Part shown: positions 42,436 through 51,388 of the stretch, in pieces
Position numbering within the stretch: position 1 is the first letter of the stretch
How the letters are laid out: every line of letters begins with the position of its first letter
Assembly (NCBI GenBank): GCA_029834535.1
Contig: JAQMWT010000057.1
Coordinates: 124,001-188,000 of the forward strand
DNA: 64,000 nt
Direction: 5' to 3'
DNA from: Chrysophaeum taylorii
Taxonomy: Eukaryota; Sar; Pelagophyceae; Pelagomonadales; Pelagomonadaceae
Notes under the pieces: generated by a model
Seen by the model: only the letters and a program-made list of their open reading frames with translations
Databases searched by the model: none
What the model was told of the DNA's origin: nothing
Program-made: the position numbers and the translations under genes

Positions 42436-43365
42436 TTATTGGAGTTCCTCGGGTTCATCCGGGAAGTGAACGCCGAGGTCCGGCATTTTGCCGCCTTGAA
42501 GGCCGCCGGTGAAGTCATTTCCTGGGTCCATGTCCTTAGAAATGTCGCCGGGGTCGACGCGCTCGCCTTTGCGGGACTTCATCATCGACTCCCCGATGAT
42601 CTTGCGCATGTTGTCGTCGCCGTTATCGTAGAGGTCCTTCATGAGATCCATGATGCCCGCCGACGGGTCCCTGGACTTTTCCTTTTCCTTGGCCGCCTTG
42701 CCGCCTTTCTTCTTGAGCTCTGTCCAGTTGTCGTACGAGTACTCGCCCTTGACTTTTCTGAGCTTGACCGTGACCCGGTTCTTCTTGACGACCACCTTGG
42801 ACTCGCCCGGGATGATGTCCTTGTCGAGGGCTTCGACGAAAAGGCGGTAATTCTGACCGGCGGCGCCAACGATCCGGAGGTCGAAAGAATCTTGACCGAA
42901 GTCACAAGTGACGCGGTCCCTCGCCGCGCCCACGCCGTCAATAGACACCATCACGTTCACCCATGGAGTATTGTACTCGCCCTGTTCCCACCCGTACCCC
43001 GGCTCGACCCACTCGAGCTCGGGCGCGAGCTGGACGTGCGAAGACGGACGCAGCTTGGTCGGCGGCGGCGCCGTGATCGACGAGTCGACCTCCATGCTGT
43101 TCGCGTCGCGCTGCTTGAGGGGTGCCGGCTCGAGCAAGTCGGCGCCTTCATCATCAACGCCTGGTGCCGCCTTGGGCTCCGCCTCGTCTTCCATCGCCAT
43201 CGCCGGCGGTGCCACCGACGGCGTCGACGTGAGCAACTTAAGCTCGCGCGCCGTCGCCTCGCGGACGAAGCTCCCGAGGAGCTCCTTGACGGCGGGACGC
43301 GTCGCGCTCGCCAGCATTCGCTTTGCCTCGGCGATATCGAGACCCACTTCTTCGGCTTCGCTCAT
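42436..43365 (-). CDS. CACYBP: CacyBP/SIP homolog (calcyclin-binding protein: CS plus SGS domains)
   Basis: 309 aa. The N-terminal helical hairpin (residues 8-60) matches the Siah-interacting dimerisation region. The CS domain follows YGWEQGEYNTPWVNVMVSI, then FGQDSFDLRI, NYRLFVEALDKDI and VTVKLRK. The SGS region is diagnostic: DPSAGIMDLMKDLYDNGDD then MRKIIGESMMKSR. The CS fold binds Hsp90-type partners, and the animal protein bridges Siah1 and Skp1 for beta-catenin degradation. Here a general co-chaperone/ubiquitin adaptor role is inferred. It is longer than animal forms (about 228 aa) because of an acidic/Ala-rich linker at about 60-110. It is divergent from the gene at 43434, with 68 bp between starts. 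Confidence 0.88.
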   Translation of the reverse strand: MSEAEEVGLDIAEAKRMLASATRPAVKELLGSFVREATARELKLLTSTPSVAPPAMAMEDEAEPKAAPGVDDEGADLLEPAPLKQRDANSMEVDSSITAPPPTKLRPSSHVQLAPELEWVEPGYGWEQGEYNTPWVNVMVSIDGVGAARDRVTCDFGQDSFDLRIVGAAGQNYRLFVEALDKDIIPGESKVVVKKNRVTVKLRKVKGEYSYDNWTELKKKGGKAAKEKEKSRDPSAGIMDLMKDLYDNGDDNMRKIIGESMMKSRKGERVDPGDISKDMDPGNDFTGGLQGGKMPDLGVHFPDEPEELQ

Positions 43366-43433
43366 ACTTTTCTTCTTCAGAGTTCGCGCTGACCTCGTCC
43401 GGTGAGCGAGCCGTTTGTTGATTGTCGGTTAAT

Positions 43434-44072
43434 ATGGTCAACAACGACGACGATTCCAACAGCACGAGCCTCGAGTTGTTCCACGAACTCGAACGCGCGC
43501 GCGAAAGGCATTCGGTCGTCAATCAGGAGGCCGCGCGCCTCAAAAAGGTCGTCCAGTCCGTGGCGGACCAGGAGGCCGTATCGGTCTCGAGGGCCGTGGC
43601 GAAATTGGACCCCATGCTGGTGGTCCCGTCGCCCTCCAGCCCGAGGAGTCGCCGACAGCTTGTCACGATCGAAGAGTACCGCGAGTGGGTCAAAGTCCTG
43701 TCGCACATCGAGCACATCACCGCGGGCGGCGCCAAGGCGCGCCGCGACCTGCGCGCCGCGGCCCGACGCTCGAGGCCCCGCGGCGCCACGGGCCGCACCA
43801 ACGCCACCATCCGGTTGGCGGAGATGCGCCTGCCGGAACAACAACCATGGATCGACGACCACAAACCCTCTCGTCGCCGCCGGGACCCTTGCGGCGACTA
43901 CAACGGACGTCGGACACCACCACCACCACCAACACCACCACCCTGTGGCTGCCACGAAGATTCCGGCGGCGTGATTTCGTGCACTGTCCAAGAAGACCCC
44001 TACATTCGGGGCGCGACCCGGGTGTCCTGCGTCTGCCAGGCTCCGTTAGAGCCAACATGCATCGTCTCGTGA
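43434..44072 (+). CDS. Coiled-coil protein of unknown function
   Basis: 212 aa from the first ATG in the frame. Residues 8-50 form a likely coiled coil (LELFHELERARERH, VNQEAARLKKVVQSVADQE). A conserved-looking block follows (TIEEYREWVKVLSHIEHI), then an Arg-rich segment and a Pro-rich tail. The last 60 residues, with several Cys, look less protein-like and may belong to a missed intron. An SGF29-like N-terminus was considered, but no Tudor domain follows. No family assigned. Confidence 0.55.
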   Translation: MVNNDDDSNSTSLELFHELERARERHSVVNQEAARLKKVVQSVADQEAVSVSRAVAKLDPMLVVPSPSSPRSRRQLVTIEEYREWVKVLSHIEHITAGGAKARRDLRAAARRSRPRGATGRTNATIRLAEMRLPEQQPWIDDHKPSRRRRDPCGDYNGRRTPPPPPTPPPCGCHEDSGGVISCTVQEDPYIRGATRVSCVCQAPLEPTCIVS

Positions 44073-44333
44073 TCAGAGAATCGGGTGGTGGTGGGGCGTA
44101 CGACGAGGCGAGGCCCTCTTCGTTGTTTTTCGGAGTCGTGGAGGGCGTTCTGGGTTGGGTTGGGTTCCTCACCGGCACACATATTTTTTTTTTGCTAACC
44201 ACCATTCTCAGGCTGCGGTAGGGTGACCGCACCAAGAAGAGAGTCCCGGGGAGGAGAAAAGGAGAAGAAGAAGACGGCATGTTCGGGCCCTCCCGACCCG
44301 ACCCGACCCGAGCAGCCGCGTCGGATCGAAGCA

Positions 44334-45221
44334 TCAGTCCGTCGCCGAGAGGCGCGGTCGGAGGGGGTCTTCGTCGGCCGAGGGGCGGCGGCGTTGCCTG
44401 TCGGCGTACCAGTGGTGGCCGCGGCGGCGGCGAAGGGTGGAGCGTGGTTGCGGTTGGAGGAGCTGGTCGGCGACTTGGTCGAGGTGGGGCGAGCGACGGG
44501 CGCCGAAGAAAAGGTAGGCGGCGAGGCGGGCTACGGCGACGTAAGCGACGGCGATCGGAAAGCTACGGAGGGACGCCTTCGCGTACACAATTACGTCGAA
44601 AGCGCTGACTTTGAGGCGCGCGAGGGCGCGGAGACGCGGGGCCGCGGCGAGGCCGAGGTGTCCGGTGTGATGGTCGACGAGGGCGGCCAGGACGGCGCCG
44701 CGCCAGCCAGCCCACGCGGAGTCGACGTCGCCGGTCGGCGCGACGAGGCGCACTGCCAACTTTTCTAAAGGGTGCGCGAGAACGGCGCGGAAGGCGAGCG
44801 CGAAGGGCCACGGGAGCGGCGGGTCTAACGTGCCGGATGCGAGGAGACGAGAACCGAGCCACGCGCCGAGGGCGAGGCGGGAGCGCGGTGCCGGACCGCA
44901 CACGGCTCGCGCGACGGCGTGCCAGCACCCGAAGATTGCGATTTCGTCGAGGACGCGCCGCACGCGCGCGTGGCGCGGGACCTCGGACTCCACCACTATA
45001 TCGGTCGGCGGGCTCTCGTCGTCGCTCTTCGTCGATGGCGACTCGGGAGTATCGAGACTCATGCCTAGCCCGCGATCGCTCAACGTCCGCAGGAGCGCGC
45101 GCAACACGCGCCGCCGAGAGGGCCGCGGCGCCGCGCGGAAGTAGGCGCGGCACAGGCACAGCAGGATCTCGAGGTCGTCGACGACACGCCAGGCGGCTAC
45201 GAGCACGCCGACGCTCGACAT
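44334..45221 (-). CDS. Membrane protein, possibly a divergent mitochondrial-carrier-like protein
   Basis: 295 aa from ATG 45221. Hydrophobic segments occur at about 4-25, 130-150, 165-185 and 245-265. HPLEKLAVRLVAP near residue 185 recalls the P-x-[DE]-x-x-[KR] carrier signature. It would fit SLC25A46/Ugo1-like degenerate carriers, but only one copy is visible. A weak assignment. The tail is Arg-rich. It is divergent from the bL19m gene with 34 bp between starts, one of the tightest pairs here. Confidence 0.5.
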   Translation of the reverse strand: MSSVGVLVAAWRVVDDLEILLCLCRAYFRAAPRPSRRRVLRALLRTLSDRGLGMSLDTPESPSTKSDDESPPTDIVVESEVPRHARVRRVLDEIAIFGCWHAVARAVCGPAPRSRLALGAWLGSRLLASGTLDPPLPWPFALAFRAVLAHPLEKLAVRLVAPTGDVDSAWAGWRGAVLAALVDHHTGHLGLAAAPRLRALARLKVSAFDVIVYAKASLRSFPIAVAYVAVARLAAYLFFGARRSPHLDQVADQLLQPQPRSTLRRRRGHHWYADRQRRRPSADEDPLRPRLSATD

Positions 45222-45255
45222 TCTGATCTTATTACGTGCCGTTAGGGTTGGTGAC

Positions 45256-45720
45256 ATGCGAGCCGTTATGCTCCGGCGATGGCTCTCGTCGTCGTCGTCG
45301 ACTCGAGGCCGCGCGCTCTGGCTCGAACACCGCGCCGCCTTCAAGTCGCCGCTCCGCAAGGCGACGGCCCTCCTCGAGGTACTCAAGCGCGAGGAGCTGG
45401 CGCGGAGGCACAAGGAGCTTCCCGACTTTAGGGCGGGGGACGCGATCGACATGACGATGCTCTGGGAGGTCGGCAACCCCAAAACCACGTCCGTCAAGGG
45501 CCTCGTCCTCGGAAGGACAAATCGCGGTCTCGACTCCTCGGTCCTTTTGTATTGTCAGCTCCAGAACACGCCCTACATTCGCCGCGTCCCGATCTATAGT
45601 CCCCTCGTCCAGGCTGTCAAGGTCATACAGCGGGCCTTTCTCCACAAGGGCAAAAAGCGCGTCAGGCGCGCCAAACTCACCTACCTCATCAAGAAAGGCT
45701 ACAACATTCGCGCGCCCTGA
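45256..45720 (+). CDS. MRPL19: Mitochondrial large-subunit ribosomal protein bL19m
   Basis: 154 aa. The Arg/Ser-rich first 20 residues (MRAVMLRRWLSSSSSTRGRA) form a mitochondrial presequence. The bL19 body follows: LPDFRAGDAIDMTM, GLVLGRTNRGLDSSV, RRVPIYSPLVQAVKVIQR and KKRVRRAKLTYL, which match the conserved FxxGD, YSP and RRAKLYYL signatures. It lies at the 30S/50S interface side of the large subunit. Length is normal for the family plus transit peptide. Confidence 0.92.
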   Translation: MRAVMLRRWLSSSSSTRGRALWLEHRAAFKSPLRKATALLEVLKREELARRHKELPDFRAGDAIDMTMLWEVGNPKTTSVKGLVLGRTNRGLDSSVLLYCQLQNTPYIRRVPIYSPLVQAVKVIQRAFLHKGKKRVRRAKLTYLIKKGYNIRAP

Positions 45721-45995
45721 CACCGTCGTAGCATGTTGTTGTCGTCGTCGAGTTTTGTATGTGACTGAGAGGATATGGAAGTCGGGTGAGCGAGCGAGCG
45801 ATCGATCGATTGTGGTAGGGCGTTGGCGGTGCCCGGTTGTTATCACGCACCAGGACGGGAGTAAGCGACGACGACGACGACGACGACGACGACGCTCCAG
45901 CCGCAGCAGCAGCAGGGGGAAAGAAGGATCGAGATGGATATTTCTAGCGTGCGCGCGCACGGACATACGAGGTGAGGGTGAACGTACAACAACAC
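45721..45995. other. Convergent spacer
   Basis: 275 bp between converging stops. It has a (GAC)n run at about 45869-45893 and a GCGAGCGATCGATCGATTG motif. No gene. Confidence 0.6.
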
Positions 45996-47074
45996 CTAGT
46001 CGTCGTCACCACCACAACCACCACCACCAAAGTCGGTGGCGGGCTTGGGTGTCCCGAGGGTGACGACGATGCCGCGTTTTGCGGAGAGGTCGAGGAAAGA
46101 ATCACCGATGGTGTAGTAGAGGCAATTGTCGTCGAGGATGCCGGAGAGGTCGACGTGGGTGAGGCTGGTGAGGGTGCTGATGATGTGGACCAAGGGGGCC
46201 GTGTAGGGCCCATCCTGATCCTCGTCGAGGCCTGCGTTGAGCGAGTGCTTCGGATCGATCGCGCCGCGGAGGTCGAGGGACTCGAGGGCCTTGAAATTTG
46301 CGAGCTTTGCAACGTCCTCGGGCGCGAGCTGGCAGTACGCGCAGCTGAGGGACATAAGGGGGGCCTCGAAAAGGAGCTCGGCTATTTTCAGAAGGAGGTC
46401 GCGCGGCTTGGCGCAGTCGACGTGGTGGAGGTGGAGGTCTTTGATCGTCGCCTTGGAGCGCGAGAGGATATCTAGGAGTGCCCTCTCGAGGGCTCCCTCG
46501 TCTTTCACGAAGGCCGCAGGTCCGCGTACGCGAATTGACTCGTGTGGCTGACCGTCGACGGGTGGATCGACCGAGCCGTCTGGCCGGATCTCGTACTGCG
46601 CGTCGGCTTCTACGTCGGCGTCGGCGCGGGGAAACGAGTACCGCGCGCGCTTCGAAGGTCGCTTTTCTTCACCAGGCAACTTCTTCTCCTCGGTGGTGGT
46701 GGTGTCACACGCGAGCACGGGGACGTCGTGGACTTCGACGGCCTCGACGCGCAACTTCTTGGCAGTCGAGCCGTCGGCGTTGCGGCTCTTGTTCGAACGC
46801 TTCCCAGACCCAGACGGAGGCGGCAGCCCATCCGTGAACTTTATAAAGCCGCGCTCGACGTCGTTTTGAATGTCGCCGCGCTGGCCTTTCCTCTCGAGGA
46901 CCTCGCGCAGGGTCTGCGCGGCAGAACCGTTACTACGTCATCGCGAAGTTCTCTCACCCGCGACGCCTTGTACGCCTCGTACCGCGCAAACGACTTTGTC
47001 CCCTCGCGTTTCGGATTCTCCTGGACTAGAACCACTGGCCTGTCGAGAACTTCCTCTGTGATAGGAAAGCCCAT
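45996..47074 (-). CDS. Basic protein with LRR-like C-terminus, unknown function
   Basis: Two exons: 47074-46958 and 46913-45996, 344 aa, intron 44 nt with GTGAGA donor and GCAG acceptor. Splicing joins RYEAYKASR to TLREVLERKGQRGDIQNDVERGFIKF, which reads as one continuous helical domain (a phrase like YEAYKxAxT...GxxRGDLxxDxxRG). The middle is basic and NLS-like (KRSNKSRN, KRPSKRARY). The last 120 residues have LRR-like phrases (IKDLHLHHVD, ALESLDLRGAI, SLTHVDLSGIL). The tail is poly-Gly/Asp. An open frame continues 30 codons upstream of the ATG (FGFNVIDPK-like region, up to about 47158), so the true N-terminus may have been altered by the repeat copy beginning at 47170. Nuclear role inferred. 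Confidence 0.65.
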
Positions 47075-47169
47075 CTTCCACCAGAGGATCAACGACAACG
47101 GCGGTTGCTCAAGTTTTGGATCAATAACGTTTGATGCCGTTAGGGGTATGATGAGAGGGTTTTAACAGC

Positions 47170-47755
47170 CAGTAAGTTCACCTAGTCCCAATCTCTAACC
47201 CTAGTAAGTTCGGCGTAAACCCACTCGTGCTCACACCCACACACCCCACTCTCCTTTGAGCTCGTCGCTCTCACCCCCGCCAATCCAAGCTGCTTTGATC
47301 CGCACGCGCCGCCAACCCTTGAGTTTACTCTAAAAAACCCAGTAAGTTCACCTGGTCCCAGTTAGTTCACCTGGTCACTCAGCTCACCTAGTCCCAATCT
47401 CAAACCCCAGTAAGTTCACCTGGTCCCAGTAAGCAGGCCAGTAAGTTCACCTAGTCCCAATCTCTAACCCTAGTAAGTTCACCTGGTCCCAGTAAGTTTC
47501 GTATAAGTTCACCTGGTCAGTAAGTTCACCTAGCTCACACCAACTCCTTTGAGCTCGTCGCTCTCGCCTCCGCTAATCTAAGCTGCTTTGATCCGCACCG
47601 CACGCGCCGCCAACCTTTGAGTTTACTCTAAAAACCCTTTACTCTAAAAACCCCAGTAAGTTCACTTGGTCCCAGTTTCACCTGGTCACTCAGCTCACCT
47701 AGTCCCAATCTCAAACCCCAGTAAGTTCACCTGGTCCCAGTAAGTTCACCTACAG
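47170..47755. repeat. Minisatellite of repeat copy C (two tandem blocks)
   Basis: Same units as copies A and B. The block 'array plus 110-bp conserved segment' occurs twice in tandem (47170-47427 and 47428-47755), and each begins with GCCAGTAAGTTCACCTAGT. Copy C thus records an internal duplication of the element terminus. Most units contain GTAAGT. Confidence 0.9.
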
Positions 47756-48508
47756 TGCGCGTGTAGACGCCGGGAGGGGGCTTATCGGTATTGCGCAGCA
47801 CGTGTGGGGTAGGGTGGAGTCGTCGACTCAGAAGAGGATATCCTCGGGGTTGCCGATCGACAGAGAGCCACGTAGAGCTGGACGTGGCAGAAGACGGGCT
47901 TCGCCAAGAGGACGCCGACCTCGCGGGGCGTCTGGCCCTGGCTCTTGTTGATCGTTTGGCGTAGGCGGGCCTTACGGGATACAGGTTGGAGGAGCCTCGG
48001 TGACAACGACACGATCAATCATGTATCTGGTACCGTTGCAGTGGCCGTGCGACGGGTCGAGGTTGCGAAGACTTTAAGCTCGCGATCAAAGTCAGCATGC
48101 CGTTGGTTGTCAGGGAGTTGAAAACTCTACTGTAAAGAGCGAGGCGTCGGCTTCCGACCCAGCCTAGTCGGCCGAAAAGAACTCCGACGCCTCGTCTCCG
48201 GGAAAAAAAGGCCGCGGTCATGCGCGCGTTGTCAGCATCGACAACATCGTTTCGACGGGGCGTGAGAATGGCGCGCTGAAAGAGCCGCCGCGGGTCGTGG
48301 AAATAGTCTGCGAGGTCGCCGTAGACGGCTTGGAGGATCACTGTCTGGCTCTCGCGCCTACCTGATCCTTACTCTCGCGCCTACCTGATCCTTACCCTAA
48401 CTCGAGGGACAAACAAACAGACCCCCCTCTTAGCAGTCGACATTTAAAGACAAACAAACAGACAGACAAACAGACAAACAGACAAACATCTGTCGATTAG
48501 TAGTTAAG
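47756..48508 (-). mobile_element. Dispersed repeat copy C with degraded Helitron/PIF1-type helicase
   Basis: The same element as A and B. Minus-strand motifs are in broken frames: DYFHDPRRLFQRAIL, GDEASEFFSAD, FNSLTTNG, CNGTR and INKSQGQTPREVGVLLAKPV. Near 48420-48450 a short insert (CCCCCCTCTTAGCAGTCGAC) splits the CAAA/CAGA tract. The upstream edge is the shared TCTGTCGATTAGTAGTTA. It lies 96 bp upstream of the start codon of the gene at 45996-47074. Confidence 0.75.
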
Positions 48509-49145
48509 AAGACTGGGGGGCACGGAGGGATTCTGGTGGTTCGCGCGAAGATGGTGTGAAAGGCGAGTGTATCCCGTTCATGGGTTCGGGGGATTATGGG
48601 AAGACGTCAGGGGGGCGCGCCTTAAAGGCGGGGCCTTGTCGGGGTCATCGCCGAGCCGCGGGGCAAGCGAAGAGAGGGCGGACCCCGCCCGTCGGTCATA
48701 CGCATGTGCCGTCGGACGTATGTGCGACGAAGTGCAGCAGCGTCCTGCTGGGCGCGGGCGACCTGGATGGGGCTGCCCGAGGCGGCGACATGGCTAAGGG
48801 CGGCGAGGACACAGCGCGCTCGGCCTTTGGCGCTGGCGATCCCCCACGCGCGGTAGATGCGGCGAACTTGGGCCGCCTTAGCCCCGGCGAAGTTGGTTGG
48901 CACAGCCACTTTCCACCGAAGTCTGCGCTACAATGCGTTTTTTTGCGCAGGTTTTGGCGAAGCCAAGGCACATACCGCACTGGCCTCACCGAAGGCGCCA
49001 AAGAAAAGGCTAGCGACGGTGCCGTAGCTGCGTAGCCGCAGCTCGACAGCGCCCAGGAGGCCGGGCGTAATGAGAGGATTCTCGAAGGGCGACTCTTGTG
49101 TGTATGGAGAGAGTTTCTGGATACTACTACAGGAGCGGGTTTATT
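48509..49145. other. Intergenic, uncertain
   Basis: A 160-codon open frame runs on the plus strand from 48556 to 49035. It has irregular composition and no recognised motif, and overlapping open frames exist on the other strand, so I do not call a gene. Confidence 0.4.
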
Positions 49146-49936
49146 TTAAGACACCTGTTCCACAACGGGGGACTCAGACTCTGCAGAAAGAGGCACGATC
49201 GGGATCGGCGCTACGTCGGTGTCAAAGAGGCGCTCGTAGCATGTTTGGGCCGCGATGCCCACGGCGAGGATGGTGGCAGCCGTATTCCCCAAGTCGCCGA
49301 GGAGGTCGGTCGCGAAGGTCTGCGCAATAACGACGAATGCCAAAAGAGCGTAACGCGGGCGCCAGCGCTCCCAGTACCCTTGGTGATAGCGCTCGGCGAC
49401 GTAGAATTGCGTCGCCGTCTCGACCTTGAACGTGGTCGAGGCGAGGCCGTCGGCTCGACGACGCTCCTTGCGGCGCCACGCGTCGACGATCGCCATGTCG
49501 GCTGCGCCGGAAACGAAGACGACGGGGTTGTACTGCCGCTTGTTGAGCGAGGGTTTGGCGCAGTCGAAAGCGGCGTCGAGCACGGCATCTGCCGCGATAA
49601 GGGCATCGTCGAACTCGACGTGCACGGCCTCCACGTTATCGTCCCCACGACACACTGAGGCATATGTCGGCGTAGCGCTGCCTCCCGCGTACCCGCACAC
49701 GGTCTTCGTCACGCCGTCCACCTTCATCAGCTCTTCCGACGGCTCCCAGAAGCAGCCTGCGCGGGCGTCGAAGGCACGTGGCTGGCGAGGACTCTGGGGG
49801 ACAGGCCGAGGCCCAGCACGAGTTCCTTGGTCGCGCCCAGAGTCGTTGAGGGCGTTACGCGACTCGGCGGGGCGAATCCCGCGCACCCAACGATGCCGAC
49901 AACGACTACGACCTGTCTCGAGCTAAAGATCAGCAT
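49146..49936 (-). CDS. MSRA: Peptide methionine-S-sulfoxide reductase (MsrA) with C-terminal membrane segments
   Basis: The catalytic domain starts at AGCFWEPSEELMKVDGV, where GCFW holds the nucleophilic Cys. It continues VCGYAGG, PTYASVCRGD, EAVHVEFDD and TATQFYVAERYHQGY. It reduces Met-S-sulfoxide in proteins. After the usual MsrA end come two hydrophobic stretches (YALLAFVVIAQTF and TAATILAVGIAAQTC), so the enzyme is probably membrane-anchored, which is uncommon. A 5' exon starting at ATG 49936 supplies a hydrophobic leader ending GIVGCAGFAPP, which resembles the ASAFAP-type plastid-entry site of stramenopiles. The joining intron is ambiguous: donors near 49853 or 49815 and acceptors near 49790 or 49777 all keep frame. 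The leader and location are therefore tentative, while the MsrA call is firm. Confidence 0.82.
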
Positions 49937-50168
49937 CGAAGAGATCAAAAAGTTGCCAAAAATACACCAAAGGTCCTTCCTTTTTGAAAAAGTAAAAAGA
50001 AAAGTTATCCTTATTTCGGGGGGGCTATCGAGTGGAACCAGAGCGAACCAGAGGAAACCAGAGGAAGAAACACTTTCTAAGCGCGCCGAAGTCAACAGGT
50101 CGTGGGCTTGAAGGGAGCGTAGGCTTCTTGGAGTGACAGCCGTCAGGCTGGCAGCATCGCGGTGCAGT

Positions 50169-50188
50169 CGTCATAGGGCCCTATGACG
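50169..50188. repeat. 20-bp perfect palindrome
   Basis: CGTCATAGGGCCCTATGACG reads the same on both strands. It lies 100 bp upstream of the PQBP1-like start and could be a dimeric factor site or chance. Confidence 0.9.
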
Positions 50189-50287
50189 GCGACTTGTGAG
50201 TTACGAATGAGTCCCTCGAACGTTCACCAATTTCCTTGCGTAATAATCCTTACCCTTTAGTGTTGGAGGGCGGCACGAGCTTCCAAC

Positions 50288-51388
50288 ATGATGATGAACG
50301 GGGAGAGTCGTTTGGCCGACCGAACGCGCATGGAGCGCGTCGCGCGCGGGACGGGCCAGAGTATGGCTGAGCTCCACGAGGACCTGGACGCGCGGGACTA
50401 CCGGCCCACCAAACAGCCCAAGCTCTGGCGTGAGAACACGGGGCAACATTACCCTGATTTTTTGGACCGCGAGTCGACGAAGATCGAGGTCAAGTCGGTC
50501 GCGGTGCCCAAGCCGAAGCGCGTGGTGCACGGCAAGACGCTGAGTGACGAACAGTATAAAACGGAGCTCGAGGCACAGCGGAAAAGGGCGGAAGCGCTCG
50601 CGTACCTCGCTCAGACGCGGGATGGGGTTCCCGACGACTGCCTCAAGGGCGAGGCGGCCGCGCGCCGCAAGCGCCAGCAGCGGTCCGCGCTCTCGCGCGA
50701 TAATACCCTCAAGTTGGTGGGCGAGGCGCAGGCCACCGACACCTACAAGAAACTCGAGGCTAAGCTCCTCGACGTGCAGGCTCGCCTCCGCCACGCGGGC
50801 TCGCTCGCGCGACAGGGACCCGCGCCGCTTCCGCCGCCGGCACCGACTACGAAGAAGGAAGAAGGCCCGGTTCCGCCCGGCTGGCGCGCCGTGGAGCACG
50901 CCGCGTCTCGCCAGATCTACTACGTCCACCAGGACACGGGCGAGCGCCGCGCGAGGCTCGCCGACAAAGACGAGGAAGACGCCTCGAGAGGAGTGCCTGC
51001 TGCGCAGACTTGGAAGCCCCCACCGCGTGAAGTGGCACCCGAGCGCCGCAAGCGCCAGCGTGCCGTCGATCCTCTCGACCCCGGCGGCCAGGCCTCTGGC
51101 AAGTGGAGCGATGGACTCCACCACAAGGGCGAGCGCATGGCCGATTCGACCGCTACCGGCCCGCTCTGGCAGCAGCGGCCCTACCCCGCGCCGTCCAAGG
51201 TCCTTCGCATGCGCGGCCCCGGCGTTCGCGAGGGCTCCTCGATAGGCCCGGCCCTGCCAGATACCAACAAAGCACCCACCTCCTCGACCGCCAGCCATCT
51301 CGCCTTCATACCGCGCCAGACTGTCGCGCGCAAGTCCGCCGCCGCCAAGCAGGATGCGGGGGGTCGACACCTCCTGTTCAAGCAATAA
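50288..51388 (+). CDS. PQBP1: PQBP1-like splicing factor (WW domain plus U5-15K-binding tail)
   Basis: 366 aa. A WW-like domain lies at about 196-230 (PVPPGWRAVEHAASRQIYYV), where the second Trp is replaced (ERRARLA). The C-terminal motif is diagnostic for PQBP1: DPLDPGGQASGKWSDGL then TATGPLWQQRPYPAPSKVLR, which in human PQBP1 binds U5-15kD/Dim1. The N-terminal 160 residues are charged and helical and not found in human PQBP1 (265 aa total). It should act in the nucleus in pre-mRNA splicing. The start at MMMNGES is the first ATG of the frame. Confidence 0.85.
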   Translation: MMMNGESRLADRTRMERVARGTGQSMAELHEDLDARDYRPTKQPKLWRENTGQHYPDFLDRESTKIEVKSVAVPKPKRVVHGKTLSDEQYKTELEAQRKRAEALAYLAQTRDGVPDDCLKGEAAARRKRQQRSALSRDNTLKLVGEAQATDTYKKLEAKLLDVQARLRHAGSLARQGPAPLPPPAPTTKKEEGPVPPGWRAVEHAASRQIYYVHQDTGERRARLADKDEEDASRGVPAAQTWKPPPREVAPERRKRQRAVDPLDPGGQASGKWSDGLHHKGERMADSTATGPLWQQRPYPAPSKVLRMRGPGVREGSSIGPALPDTNKAPTSSTASHLAFIPRQTVARKSAAAKQDAGGRHLLFKQ

